From Desmodesmus armatus (lineage: Eukaryota; Chlorophyta; Chlorophyceae; Sphaeropleales; Scenedesmaceae), in contig VIIQ02000098.1 of the NCBI GenBank assembly GCA_007449985.2, forward strand, positions 186,001 to 250,000: DNA of 64,000 bases. The letters are read 5' to 3'. The notes under the pieces were generated by a model. It worked only from the letters and a program-made list of their open reading frames with translations, did no database searches and was not told the DNA's origin. Positions 1 through 9,916 of this stretch are shown here, piece after piece. Each line of letters starts with the position of its first letter. Position 1 is the stretch's first letter. The position numbers and the translations under genes are program-made.

Positions 1-3000
1 TTCATTTTTGCCATTGCAGCAGTGTTGGTCAAATTGACAGGCGGCAGAGTACCAGTGCTGGAGATCACGCTCATTCGCAGCGCCATCAGCTTGGTGGTCA
101 GTGCAGGTGAGGGCCCCTGGGTCTGGTGATTGCAGGCTGCTTGCAGCTGCAGCTGCGCCGCCAGGGTGGAAAGCTCACAAAGGGACGCATTCACTTCCGT
201 AGCGCTATGCTGTGGGTGGACGCATCCGTAGCGCTGTGCGCGTCGCCACCACACTGTGCAATTTCAAGACGCACAAGCCACAGAGCAAATGCAAATCAGC
301 AGGTTGGCTCTGTAGGGGGCAGCATGCTGCAGGGTATCTCTTCACCATTGCTTCCTCCTCTTCCCTTTGTCCCAACTCGTGTGTGATGCAGCACTGATCA
401 AAGGCAAGGACATCAAGCCTGTCATGGGCCACCGCCAGAACGTCAAGTGGCTCATACCACGCGGCGTATTTGGTAAGCTTCCCACTGCGCCTGCATTGTC
501 AGCTGCTCTGATATCCACATGAGAAATGGCATTGACCTATGCAGCATCCTGCAACCCTGCAAGCAAGAGCCCCACTCCAATGCTGCCAGGGGGGTGGTGA
601 TGCTTTACCTGGTCTGCAGGACACTTCAGTAAACTGCAGCTGGGGCACAATGTCGGCATCTGTCTTGTGATCTGTGTGGCAAAGCCTGTATCAGCACAGC
701 GGGTACGCACCTGGTTCAAATGCTACACCTTGCAACAGCTCCCAACTTACAACCAGGCTAGTCGCCTGTATGTGTGCCGCAGGTGCAACGGCAATGACCA
801 CGTTCTATGCTGCAATCCTTCTGTTGCCGCTCGCTGATGGGATGACTCTGTTTTTCCTCAACCCCTGCTTGACAGGTAACCACTGGCTGTGCATTGCAAC
901 GTCTGCACAACAGAACATTCCTGTGCAGTCATAGGTTGCGTGTACAGTTGCATGGGTAGCTGTAGCAGGCATTGCTGGGCAGTACATCCGTTGTATTGAT
1001 GGGCTTGATTACGCGCGTGTTGAGCAACTGTTGGGCTGCTGATCAGCTGTCTTGATTTTCACGAAGGGTGTGCTCATGCTTGCAGACACATGCCGTTGCA
1101 TGTTGAAGCCCCTGGATTTTGAAAATTTCAAGCCAATTCAAAACTGCTGACCTCGATCCTACTCTCTGCCATGCTGTGTCCCTGCTCTGTGGTTTACTTC
1201 GCCTGCAGCTGTTGCAGCATGGGCGTTCAGGTGAGGCTTGTATGGGAGCCCCTGCACCTTGCTAGCATGGTTGTGCCGCAGGCAGCAGACACCCCTACTT
1301 GCCGGTGCTGCACATTCCTTTCAGTTTGTGTGCAGTAGCTGTTGTTGATTGTGACGTAGCTGACTGTCAGCAGCAGACTACAGGACAGACCGCAACGTGC
1401 ACATGTCCCGCCAGCAGTACTTGTATAGTGACAGCATGTAGGCTTGTGCGGTTGTACACAGGGTTGTCTGGATTGCAGGCCCTAGAATCCAGCAACAAGT
1501 TGACTGTGACATCTTTAGTGGCTGCTCCCCCACAAAAACTCTGCTAAGATGGAGGGTTTGAGCATACCCCCACTCTTTGCAGTGTCTTCCTAGTCGTTCT
1601 TGGCTCCTGTTGTCGTTTCTCAATCAGTGTGCTGCCGTGGCTGTCCATGCTGCTGCTGCTGGTTCCATCATGCGCAGGGGTGAGCCCCTAGGGCTGTTGG
1701 GTGTTGCAGGCTGCCTGTGCAGCCTGGTGGGGATGGTGGTGCTGATCCACCCACCCATGTTTTTTGGAGGGCACGCCAGCTGGGGCCCTCGTAGGGTTTG
1801 GGGCACAGGCTTTGGCCTGGTGTCAGCTATATGCTGCGCAGGCGCATTCATAAGTATAAGGTGAGCAGCTTGCAGCTCCTTGCCTTGCGCAAGTGCTGTT
1901 TCAGTGTCAGACCATGGGGTGGATGCACAGCTTGGCAAGTGTGAGTGATGCTTGGCTTTGGTTCTCATTTGACGCTGCGGATGTCACACACCAATGAAAA
2001 ACAGCAGGTTTATAGCCTGCTTAGCCCACAGGAGGGGCAGCATGACAAGCTGGCAGTGTAGTGGCGGGGTGTGCTGACAGCATGCCCGTACATGCTGACC
2101 AGTCAGCCTGTGAGCAGTGAGACAGCACAGTTTGTGAGCAGTGAGACAGCACACCTGGTGTAACAGAAGGAGTTGGGCTGTTTTCAGAGACGCCCTGCTT
2201 CCCCTGTAAGGAATGGTGCGGCACTCAGGACAAGCCACACCCGGTGCTTGGGACTAGAACAGACGCTGTGTCGACAGCACCGCGTGTGGCTTGTCCGCCT
2301 ACCACACCTCCCATCTCCCTGGTATCTCTGCTGTCGTGCATGCTTACATCCCACCATCCCAGAGGGTAACAAACCTATGGCTAGCCTTTGTCCTGCACCT
2401 GACAGTGTTTGACACCGCCGCCCCTGGCGAACACATGCCGTGCTGTGTGCGCAGATTCATCGGCAAGTGACGCCGTGTATGCAACACCCGGTGCTGCTTG
2501 TCCTGACTACCACACATCCAGTCTCCCTGGCATCACTACTGATTGCTTTTGTGCGTACTTTGATCCGAAAGGGCAACAAACTACTCTGTGTCCTGCACCT
2601 GGCAGTGTGAATTGAGGCTACCCCCGCATGTCATGCTGTGCGCAGGTTCATCGGCAAGTCAGAGCCTGCCCTTATAGTGGCCCTCTACTTCCACCTAAGC
2701 ACCGCAATCCTGTCAGGGATCCCCCTAGCCTTCAGTTGGCCTCAGGCAGCCAAGGCTTTGGGTTGGTTTGATGCCTTGATGCTGCTGGGGGTGGCGGCGG
2801 GCTCCTTTGGGGGCCAGCTGTTCATGACGCGGGCACTGCAGCTGGAAAATGCCTCACTCATCTCTTCCCTGAACTTCTCACAGGTTGGTGACGCGTGTTC
2901 TACTTACAGTGGCAACATGATGCAGCACTGTTCAGTGCATCGTGTGTGTATCGTATGCTTTACATTGTATAGGTTTCAGGGTACCTCAAGGTTTTAGCAT

Positions 3001-4194
3001 CGCACTGTCACGCACCATATGTGTGGTTCATGTTTCCTTCAGTGCAGTCACAGAGCATGTTTGTCACAAAATCACTGCGCAGCCGAGGCAGCTTTTGGAA
3101 TGTTTGACTGCAGGGTATGCCAAGCAGGTGGTTGGTTTACTGTTTGATGAGGGTGGCTTGATATGCACATGCCTCTGCTGTCTAGAACAGAGCTGTTCAG
3201 AAAGTGTGTCCTCACACCTATTGCTTTTTACCCAATCAATGTGCAGGTCCTGTATTCTTGGCTATTTGGTATTGTACTTTTCAGCGAGCACTTGACTCTC
3301 TTTGGAGTGCTGGGTTCACTCCTTGTAGCACTAGGTGAGGCAGGGATCAGCAATGGACTGGCTGGCTGCAGTGTACTGCATGTTGTGGGAGGTGCTCACC
3401 AGAGAGTGTGGGGCAGCGGGGCACTCAATGCCTAATTGCATCTGCACAGTCCCGCTTGTATCTCATCACCAGCAGCTTGCGGTCTCAATTATAGATTTTT
3501 CGCAGGTAGAACCGCGGACACTGCCATCTGCATCCAGTACACCTGCTAAGCCACCTGCACCCCACGCCAAACGTCTGCTGTGCTGCCTGCTGCTGCCACC
3601 TACTGCTGCCACCTACTGCTGCCACCTGCTGCTGCTGCTGCTGCAGGCATGGTGTGTGTCACCATGCGCCCAAAGGACGACCCCATCAACAGCACTGAAC
3701 TCTCTCAGCCCTCTCGTGGCAGCCTTGGCAGCAGCAGTGAGGGGGCAAGGCGGCTTGCCAGCTTCCAACGTTTGCTCAGTAGGGCCAGGGGCGAGGAAAC
3801 GTACAGCAGCAGCAGTGATCTGCAACAGCAGCTGCCTGAGGGGGTTCCATTGACAGCAGCTGCAGAGCAGCCGGGGGGTGTCGGCGGGCAGGTGCAGATG
3901 CAGCAAATACGGCATAATGTGCTCCATCCGCAGCAGCAGCAGCAGCAGCGGGTGATGTTGTCGATGGAAACAGGCAGAGAGCAGCAGGAGCATGAGCAAG
4001 TGGTGTTGCCAGGTCACTTACATGCACCGGCAGGTGCGTCAGCTGACTTGGCGAACAGCGTGCATCACAGGCACACACCCGCATCACCGCTAGGCAGTCC
4101 TGGAGGTGACATAGCAGCACAGGCGCTGCAGCTGCAGCAGCAGCAGTTGCAACAGCATCAATTGTTTGTGCCTGTGCCATCAGGGAGATTGTAG
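1..4194 (+). CDS. DMT/EamA-family (SLC35G-like) membrane transporter, 5' end outside window
   Basis: Exons: 1-106, 392-472, 783-875, 1209-1230, 1678-1860, 2646-2883, 3247-3334, 3647-4194. All junctions are GT-AG and in phase, giving 452 visible residues. The protein is a multi-pass membrane transporter of the drug/metabolite transporter superfamily, probably moving a small solute; the substrate cannot be told. Family signs are the segment RGVFGATAMTTFYAAILLLP followed by LADGMTLFFLNP, which resembles the SLC35G/EamA pattern, and GEPLGLLGVAGCL with two EamA-like halves. The second half includes SSLNFSQVLYSWLFGIVLFS. The last exon (about 180 residues) is a hydrophilic tail rich in Gln, Ser and Ala, probably cytosolic, and is not part of the transporter core. 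The N-terminal helices are missing because the window starts inside an exon. The 22-nt exon at 1209-1230 is very small but is needed for phase and fits the family alignment. A TGTAA signal lies at 4533-4537. Confidence 0.85.
2228..2296. repeat. 21-bp near-perfect inverted repeat in transporter intron 5
   Basis: The arms are 2228-2248 and 2276-2296. They match at 20 of 21 positions and are separated by a 27-nt loop. The repeat lies in the intron between exons 1678-1860 and 2646-2883. It would form a stable hairpin in the pre-mRNA, or could be a remnant of a small foldback element. Confidence 0.8.
2283..2661 (+). repeat. Degenerate direct duplication spanning an intron-exon boundary
   Basis: Two diverged copies lie about 191 bp apart. 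Each holds a CTACCACAC..TCTCCCTGG block, a GG(T/C)AACAAAC block, a GTCCTGCACCTG(A/G)CAGTG block, and a GCGCAG acceptor followed by TTCATCGGCAAGT. The second copy (acceptor ending at 2645) is the real start of transporter exon 6. The first (acceptor ending at 2454) is a decoy whose reading frame reaches TGA within six codons. Confidence 0.75.
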
Positions 4195-6400
4195 CCATCG
4201 CTGTCTCAGAGAGTGTGAGGTTTTGTACAGTCGGCAACTGCGTCTTATCAGGACAGTCAAAGTTGCGTTGTGGGGTGTGGTTCATGCAGTTCAGTGCCCT
4301 GTAAGAGCTTGCAATGCCTGGTGTTGCTGGCAACACCGCAGACAGCTGCACCCATCTTGTGTTCCCACCGGCTTGCATTGGGCTCACAAGCAATGCGATG
4401 ATGAGGCTTATGCATTGACGAGCTTGTGCAAGGCAGCTAGGTGCACGGGTGCATCGTGTCTCTCAGCAAACTGACTGCATGAGGACAATGCATGCCCCTG
4501 CAAGCAAGCAACGCTAGTATGTGGTAACTTCATGTAATGCACTTGGAGGTTGAACCTCAGAGGCTGTTGACACCTTGGGGATGTTGGTACACAAGAGTGT
4601 GCCACTAATAATCCCTTACCAGCTTGAGAGGCACGCATGCATGCATGCCATAATGCCCTGTGCTGGTGAGCCTGCTGTCTTGAGGGTTGCTTGGCTGGAG
4701 TGCAAGGCTGACCGTCCTGTGCAGTGCTGTGGGGAGCTGTTACTTGAGTGTGTGCCTTCTTGCATTGTACGAGTAAAAGTGGAAGTGTCGATTACTGTTA
4801 CTGTTACATGGTTCAGGCTGAGCCTGTGCACCCCGTAGGGAGCCAATGAGGCAATTACATGCTGACTGTTGTCACGCAGACATCAATCAAAGCGGCACTG
4901 ACGTCAATCAATGCTACAGCTGCAGCCGAACCATACCTTGCAAGCTTGCAGCATGCATTGCAACTAGGCCAGGATACTTTTCCCTGGTCTACTAGATTGC
5001 GCTGAGTAAGCACACAGCGGCAGCCACACAGCGAGATAGCCTCACTGCCCAATCCCACATGTCGCAGGCTAGACTGCCAGTGTGGCATCAAATGCCCCGA
5101 CTCCACAGACACTCAGTGCCGACAACACTCTGCTCAACACACTCCTGCGCTATGCTCTGGCCATGTGCCGTGCCGGCATGGCGTGAACAGCTTTTGACAG
5201 TCAAATCCATAACTCACTGCCATGGTGACAGTTGTGAGCTCCAGATAAACCTCAGCCCTGAGCACTGACAGGCCGTCACCAGCTGGTACACAGGGTGGGG
5301 CATGAGTCATAACGGCATCACTCCAACAAGCTGCTTTGGCAGCATGGATGTGCACACGCTGCTGCTGGCTGCAGGAGACAGCCTGGCAGTACATGCAGTA
5401 CAGCCCCTCCCAACAACCTGCGGCCATCGTCAATCAATGTACCGTACCACATGCCACAAACTGCTGCGGTATTGAAGCCACCAGGGCTGAGGTCGTAAGG
5501 TCAATGAGTCAACAATTAAGTCACGGGCAAAGCTTTGAAAGCAGTCTGTCATGGGATGTGCCATCTGAGGCACAGTGACTGTCCAGTGCTGCCCACAGGA
5601 GCAGACAAGCTGGCACTGACTGCAGTATTCAACAGTTAGTCACTAGTCCAAAACAGTCCATACCGTGTGTCAGCCATGCCCAGCAGCACTAGTACTGCAC
5701 ACAAGTCAACAGCACTTTGCTGGTATGTGCGGACTGCCCTGGCATGTCCTGCTGGTTGCCGCTCAGCGGTGAAAATATCCACTCGTCACAACCAAAAGCA
5801 TGTCGCTGCACACAAAAACCTCCGCCCCTAATGCCATCCTGCAGCTACACACTCCTTGTAACTGTTTACTGGTAACAGCCCCATGTGCTGATAGCATTTG
5901 CTTACTAACAAAAAGCAAACCTGTGTGATTCCCAACAGCATCATAATAGAGCACGCCACCCAGTGGGAAGCAGGGATCTACCCAATGGAAAGCAGCAACC
6001 AGGCTGATGGCGGCGCACACACGGGCATGCACAGCCGCTGCAGCCGCACAACAGGCAGCACGATCAATCTGCAACCAGCAAGCGCACAGGCACTCTTTTG
6101 GCAGTGTATGCATGCACACTGCTACTCGCAGCTCCAACAACCACCAATACATCAAAGGAGGCTTTGGCACAAATGGCCAACTCGCCGCATCGGCATCACC
6201 AGGTTTTGCAAACATACCAGCTCACACTGCATCCTGCATCCTATGGTGAAAGCACATGCCGCATACTTGTTCCTCATCACCGGCCGCCTGGAAGCCGAAG
6301 CTGACAGAAGCATCTTCACTTGGACTGATGCCGGCAGTGTCCTTGCAGATGGTCATCAGTGGCCGCAATCATTTGTCCCAATGCCTGGGCATGCACAGTG
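4195..6400. other. Intergenic stretch between convergent genes, no gene seen
   Basis: This is the 3' flank of the transporter on the plus strand and of the Gln-rich gene on the minus strand. Open frames here are short and of unrelated composition, and none has a signal peptide, recognisable domain or coherent splice pattern. A minus-strand frame at 5763-6215 (150 codons) has no family resemblance. Confidence 0.5.
4533..4537 (+). promoter_or_regulatory. Candidate TGTAA polyadenylation signal of the transporter gene
   Basis: TGTAA is the usual near-upstream polyadenylation element in chlorophyte algae. This copy is about 340 nt past the stop codon. An earlier copy is at 4300-4304. Which one is used cannot be told from sequence alone. 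Confidence 0.4.
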
Positions 6401-7888
6401 TCAGATGGGAAGGTTGCGCAGGGAGTCTGCTGCAGCAGCAGCCACCGCTCCCTTCTTCGAGCCGCTGCCGCTGTTGCTTCGGCTGAGAACTTCATGGCTG
6501 TCGCTGCGGCTGCTGCTGCGGCTGCCAGCGTTGGAGCCTCCACTAAAGCGCATGTTGTAGAGGTCGCTCAGTAATGAGGTGATAGCTCCCAGCATGTCGG
6601 AGCCGCTCTGCTCCCTGCTGTTGGCGCCGTTGTCGGTGCTGCCGTTGCCCAGGCATGTGATGTAAGCATCTGCGGGCGCTGCTGCTGAGTGCATGTTGGT
6701 TGGCCCCAGGTGCTTGTAGCAGGGGACATACTGGTCTCCGGTGCTGCTGCGGCGGTCAGGGATGCCGTTGCTGCTGCTGGTGCTTGCCCTGCTGTAGCCT
6801 AGTTGCTGCTGCTGGGCCTGGGGACCTGTTGAGGCTGCTGTTGGTGCTGCTGGGGCTCCAGAAGCTGCTGCAAGTGCGGCTGATGCTGCTGCCGCCGCTG
6901 CTGCAACCTGTGATGGTGCGATGAAGCTGCTGCTGGTGCTGTCGCTGCTGCCGGCAGGCTTGAAGACACGGGAGCCGGCCTTGTGGGTGTGAGTGCTCTT
7001 GGCGTGGCCGGGTGCAGGCTGCTGCTGGTAGCGCTGCTGCTGGTGCTGGAGAGCCTGCTGCTGCTGCTGCTGCTGGTAGATTTGGGCCTGCTGGTGCATG
7101 TTGGTGTAGCTGCTGCCCCATGGGTGGTTGACCTTGGCTGCTGCATCTGAGTACCCTGTGCGGTGAGCAGCAGGTGCAGGCAGCGCCTTGGTGGCGACGC
7201 TGCTGGCAGCAGCAGCAGCAGCAGCAGCTGCACTGCTGCTCTGGTGCTTTTGGGAGGCTTGGCTGGAGATCTTGGGTGCTGTCTGGACGCCTTTGCGCGC
7301 GGCAGTGGACAGGCACCTGCGGTAACACCGGCAGCGGAGTTTTAGTCAGCTGGACTGCAGGAATATGGTTTGCACCAACATGCAGTGCTACTGCAAAATG
7401 CAAGCGGTGTGTGCGGGCCTATCGACATATGTGGCCACTTTGCTGGCAAGGGTGTGAAAATTGTGCTGTATCCTTCGCCTTCCCACACACACCTGCGGCA
7501 GAGTGGCACCACCTCTCCGGTTGTTGCTGTGGCTGAGAAAGCAGTCCAGCAGCGGCACAGCCTGCAAAAACGTGACAATAAGTTTGCGTTTCGTGAGTTG
7601 CACAACAGTTGCTAACCGGACTGTTCATTGGTGCGCTGCTTCCATCATGCAGCAGGGCCTGGCCAGCCTGTCCTGCCTGTCTGTGTTCAACCTGACTGAC
7701 CTGCAGGCGTGGAACCATCCGTCCATAGGCATCTGCGTGCCAGGGTAGTATCTCAGTGGTGAAGGAAGCTTGAGAGCCTCAGGCTTGCCGTCTTTCCTCC
7801 TGCCAGGTTGCTGCTGCTGCTGGTCAGTTTTGGTAGACGAGCCCGGGCTGTCCCTTGTTTTTTTCTTGCTCCTCATACTTGCAAACAT
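6401..7888 (-). CDS. Gln/Ser/Ala-rich protein of unknown function, two exons
   Basis: Exon 1 is 7888-7701 and exon 2 is 7316-6401. The donor after 7701 reads GTCAGT and the acceptor ends CCGCAG. The junction is phase 2, and the joined frame gives 367 residues. ATG at 7888 is followed by a second in-frame ATG four codons on. Residues 1-65 are the best-ordered part: a basic KKKTRD start, a short Gln run, then KLPSPLRYYPGTQMPMDGWF. The rest is low complexity, with Ala runs, polyGln (IYQQQQQQQ), Ser-rich stretches and a C-terminal DMLGAITSLLSDLYNMRF segment that could be a short amphipathic helix. I recognise no domain. The composition suggests a disordered regulatory or RNA/chromatin-associated protein, but that is a guess. 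The splice model is sound; function is unknown. Confidence 0.65.
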
Positions 7889-8865
7889 GATGCAGTTCGT
7901 CGTGTTTGCGACTGCTTTGAAGCCTGTTTGCGGCCTGCGTTCCCTCTTTCTGGCTGAGCTGTACTGCGTGTATGGGACTGCTCAATTACCTATTGAGAAG
8001 GCTTGAAATCATAATGAGCGTCTCTAACGAAGTGGTGCAGCACTCCTACGCTTCAAGGTGGGACAATGCGCGGTCTTTGACTGTGTGGAGTGATATACCT
8101 TGACAGACGACCAGCAAATGACCTGAATCAAGCTTGCTTTGTGGTCAATGTATGCTCTTGACATATTGCTCTGGTTTGGTGATTTGTGTGTCGACTTGTA
8201 CTTCCGCGGCTGCCTACTGTACAAACAAGCGATGCGGAAACGGCAAGGAAACATCTGTAGCTCATTCAAGATCCAATTTATTTCATGATCTTGAAGCACA
8301 TGAGAAGTTTTAATCATCAACAACGTCCCACCTGGAAAGCAACCGCAGTTTGCAGTATGTTTAGCATCCAAAGTGTTGACAAACCAAAACCATAACATTG
8401 TTATCGTATCTCCAGCTTGAAAGCTTTTCCACTCTCGCTTAGGTAGGGCGACCCAGCAACAGATTGTGCAAGGGAACCTTCCAGCATGCAGTCCCTGCTC
8501 AGGGAGGACGCAGTCTGCCAGGGGTTACAAAAATACTTGCCTGGTAACACCTCTGCGCACAAAAAATTCGTTACAAACAACTCGCCTGCTTGGCAGCCTC
8601 ACTCAGCAGCACTAGGCAATGATATAGCACTTGATGCAGTGCTCGTCATTGCACCAGCACATACTGTCTCAATGCGCTAATGCAGCCATCAAGCACATGC
8701 CAGTACCCTGGTTGTATGTCCTCCCTGATACTACGTCAACTACTTGCTCAACACACCACCACCTCACCTCCCACACCCAGCTCAACGCAGAATACCGCGA
8801 CACCCAGCACTGCCGCCCATGGAAAGGCCAGCTGCACTCCAACTGACCTCTTCATCACCATCAAC
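7889..8865. other. Intergenic region between two minus-strand genes
   Basis: This holds the promoter side of the Gln-rich gene (7889 upward) and the 3' flank of the L-domain gene (down from 8865). On the minus strand TGTAA occurs at 8571-8575 and 8525-8529, about 290-340 nt after the L-domain stop. No credible gene is seen. Confidence 0.5.
8525..8575 (-). promoter_or_regulatory. Two candidate TGTAA polyadenylation signals of the L-domain gene
   Basis: The plus strand reads TTACA at 8525-8529 and 8571-8575, which is TGTAA on the minus strand. The distance past the stop at 8866 fits a 3' UTR of about 300 nt. Confidence 0.4.
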
Positions 8866-9883
8866 CTACTTGCCCGCAGCAGCAGCAGGCTTAGACACAT
8901 TTGCAGGCAGCCCATTTGTCAGTGTCTCAATAGTAATGGGCACTGCCTGGGCCGTCGCCTTCAAAGCATCTGCACTAGCAGCAGGCACAGCACCATTGTT
9001 CCGCACGGTCACACTGCCGTAGATGGTAGCTGCATCGAGGCCTCCAAGGTCTGCAAGCTTGGGGTTGTCCTCGATGAAGATATCAGAGCCCCTGTAGGTG
9101 CCGATGCTGCGCAGTGAAGCGAGCCCTGCCAGGCTTGTGAGCTGGGGGTTGCCGCGGATGGCGATGTCTTGACCAACAGCCTGCAAGTTGTTCAGACCCT
9201 GTGGGGGATGGACAGAAGGAAAGCAGCGGCGAGGGGCGCAAACAGCAGTCAGACCTTCTGTGCTGTGGGAAGGAGGGCGCATGTATGCAAGAGCCTCAAT
9301 CATTGTGCGCATTGGTTATCCAGCAGTTGGCTGATGACGCGAGCCACTGGCTGTAGCATGCAGGGCAGCAACATGGTTGTGCTTGCTCACCTGGAGGCTC
9401 TCCAGCTTGTTGTTGAAGGAGACTGACAGCAGCAGACCAACAGAGCTCAGGTTGTCTGCAAAGGAAACACGGCAGCACACACACCAACGTAGGAAACACA
9501 GTTGTGGATGCGGGATGAGATGGGTTGACTATCAACTATGCCATGCCACAGCAGTGACGCAGACATCCTGTGCACACACAGGGCCGCTCAGCTGCCAGCG
9601 CTACTTTGGGGAGCCTACTGTCCTGGGCAGTGCAGCCACAAATAAGTAGCATGCAGTGCAGGGAGACAGATGCTGTCCACAGCTGTATGACGCAATTGCA
9701 TCCACTCATATGGACACATCATCATCAAATAATCCAGTGTGCATGTCACACTTTGCCAAATGTGTGAGTCACTCACTCAGGCCTTCCAGGGTCGTGAGGC
9801 TGTCCATTGCGCTGATGACAAGGTTCAGCTTCACACTCTGCAGGTTGCTCAGGGCAGCCAGGGATGGCACGCTGCAGGATTTG

Positions 9884-9916
<33 letters not shown>

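Noticed and set aside
3776..4393. 205-codon minus-strand frame opposite the transporter's last exon
   Set aside because: It is the antisense reading of a CAG/GCN-rich exon; the plus-strand frame continues a spliced transporter in phase.
6756..7403. Minus-strand frames of 144-215 codons rich in Cys, Gln and Ser
   Set aside because: These are alternative frames of the polyGln gene; only the frame ending at 6401 joins in phase to the exon at 7701-7888.
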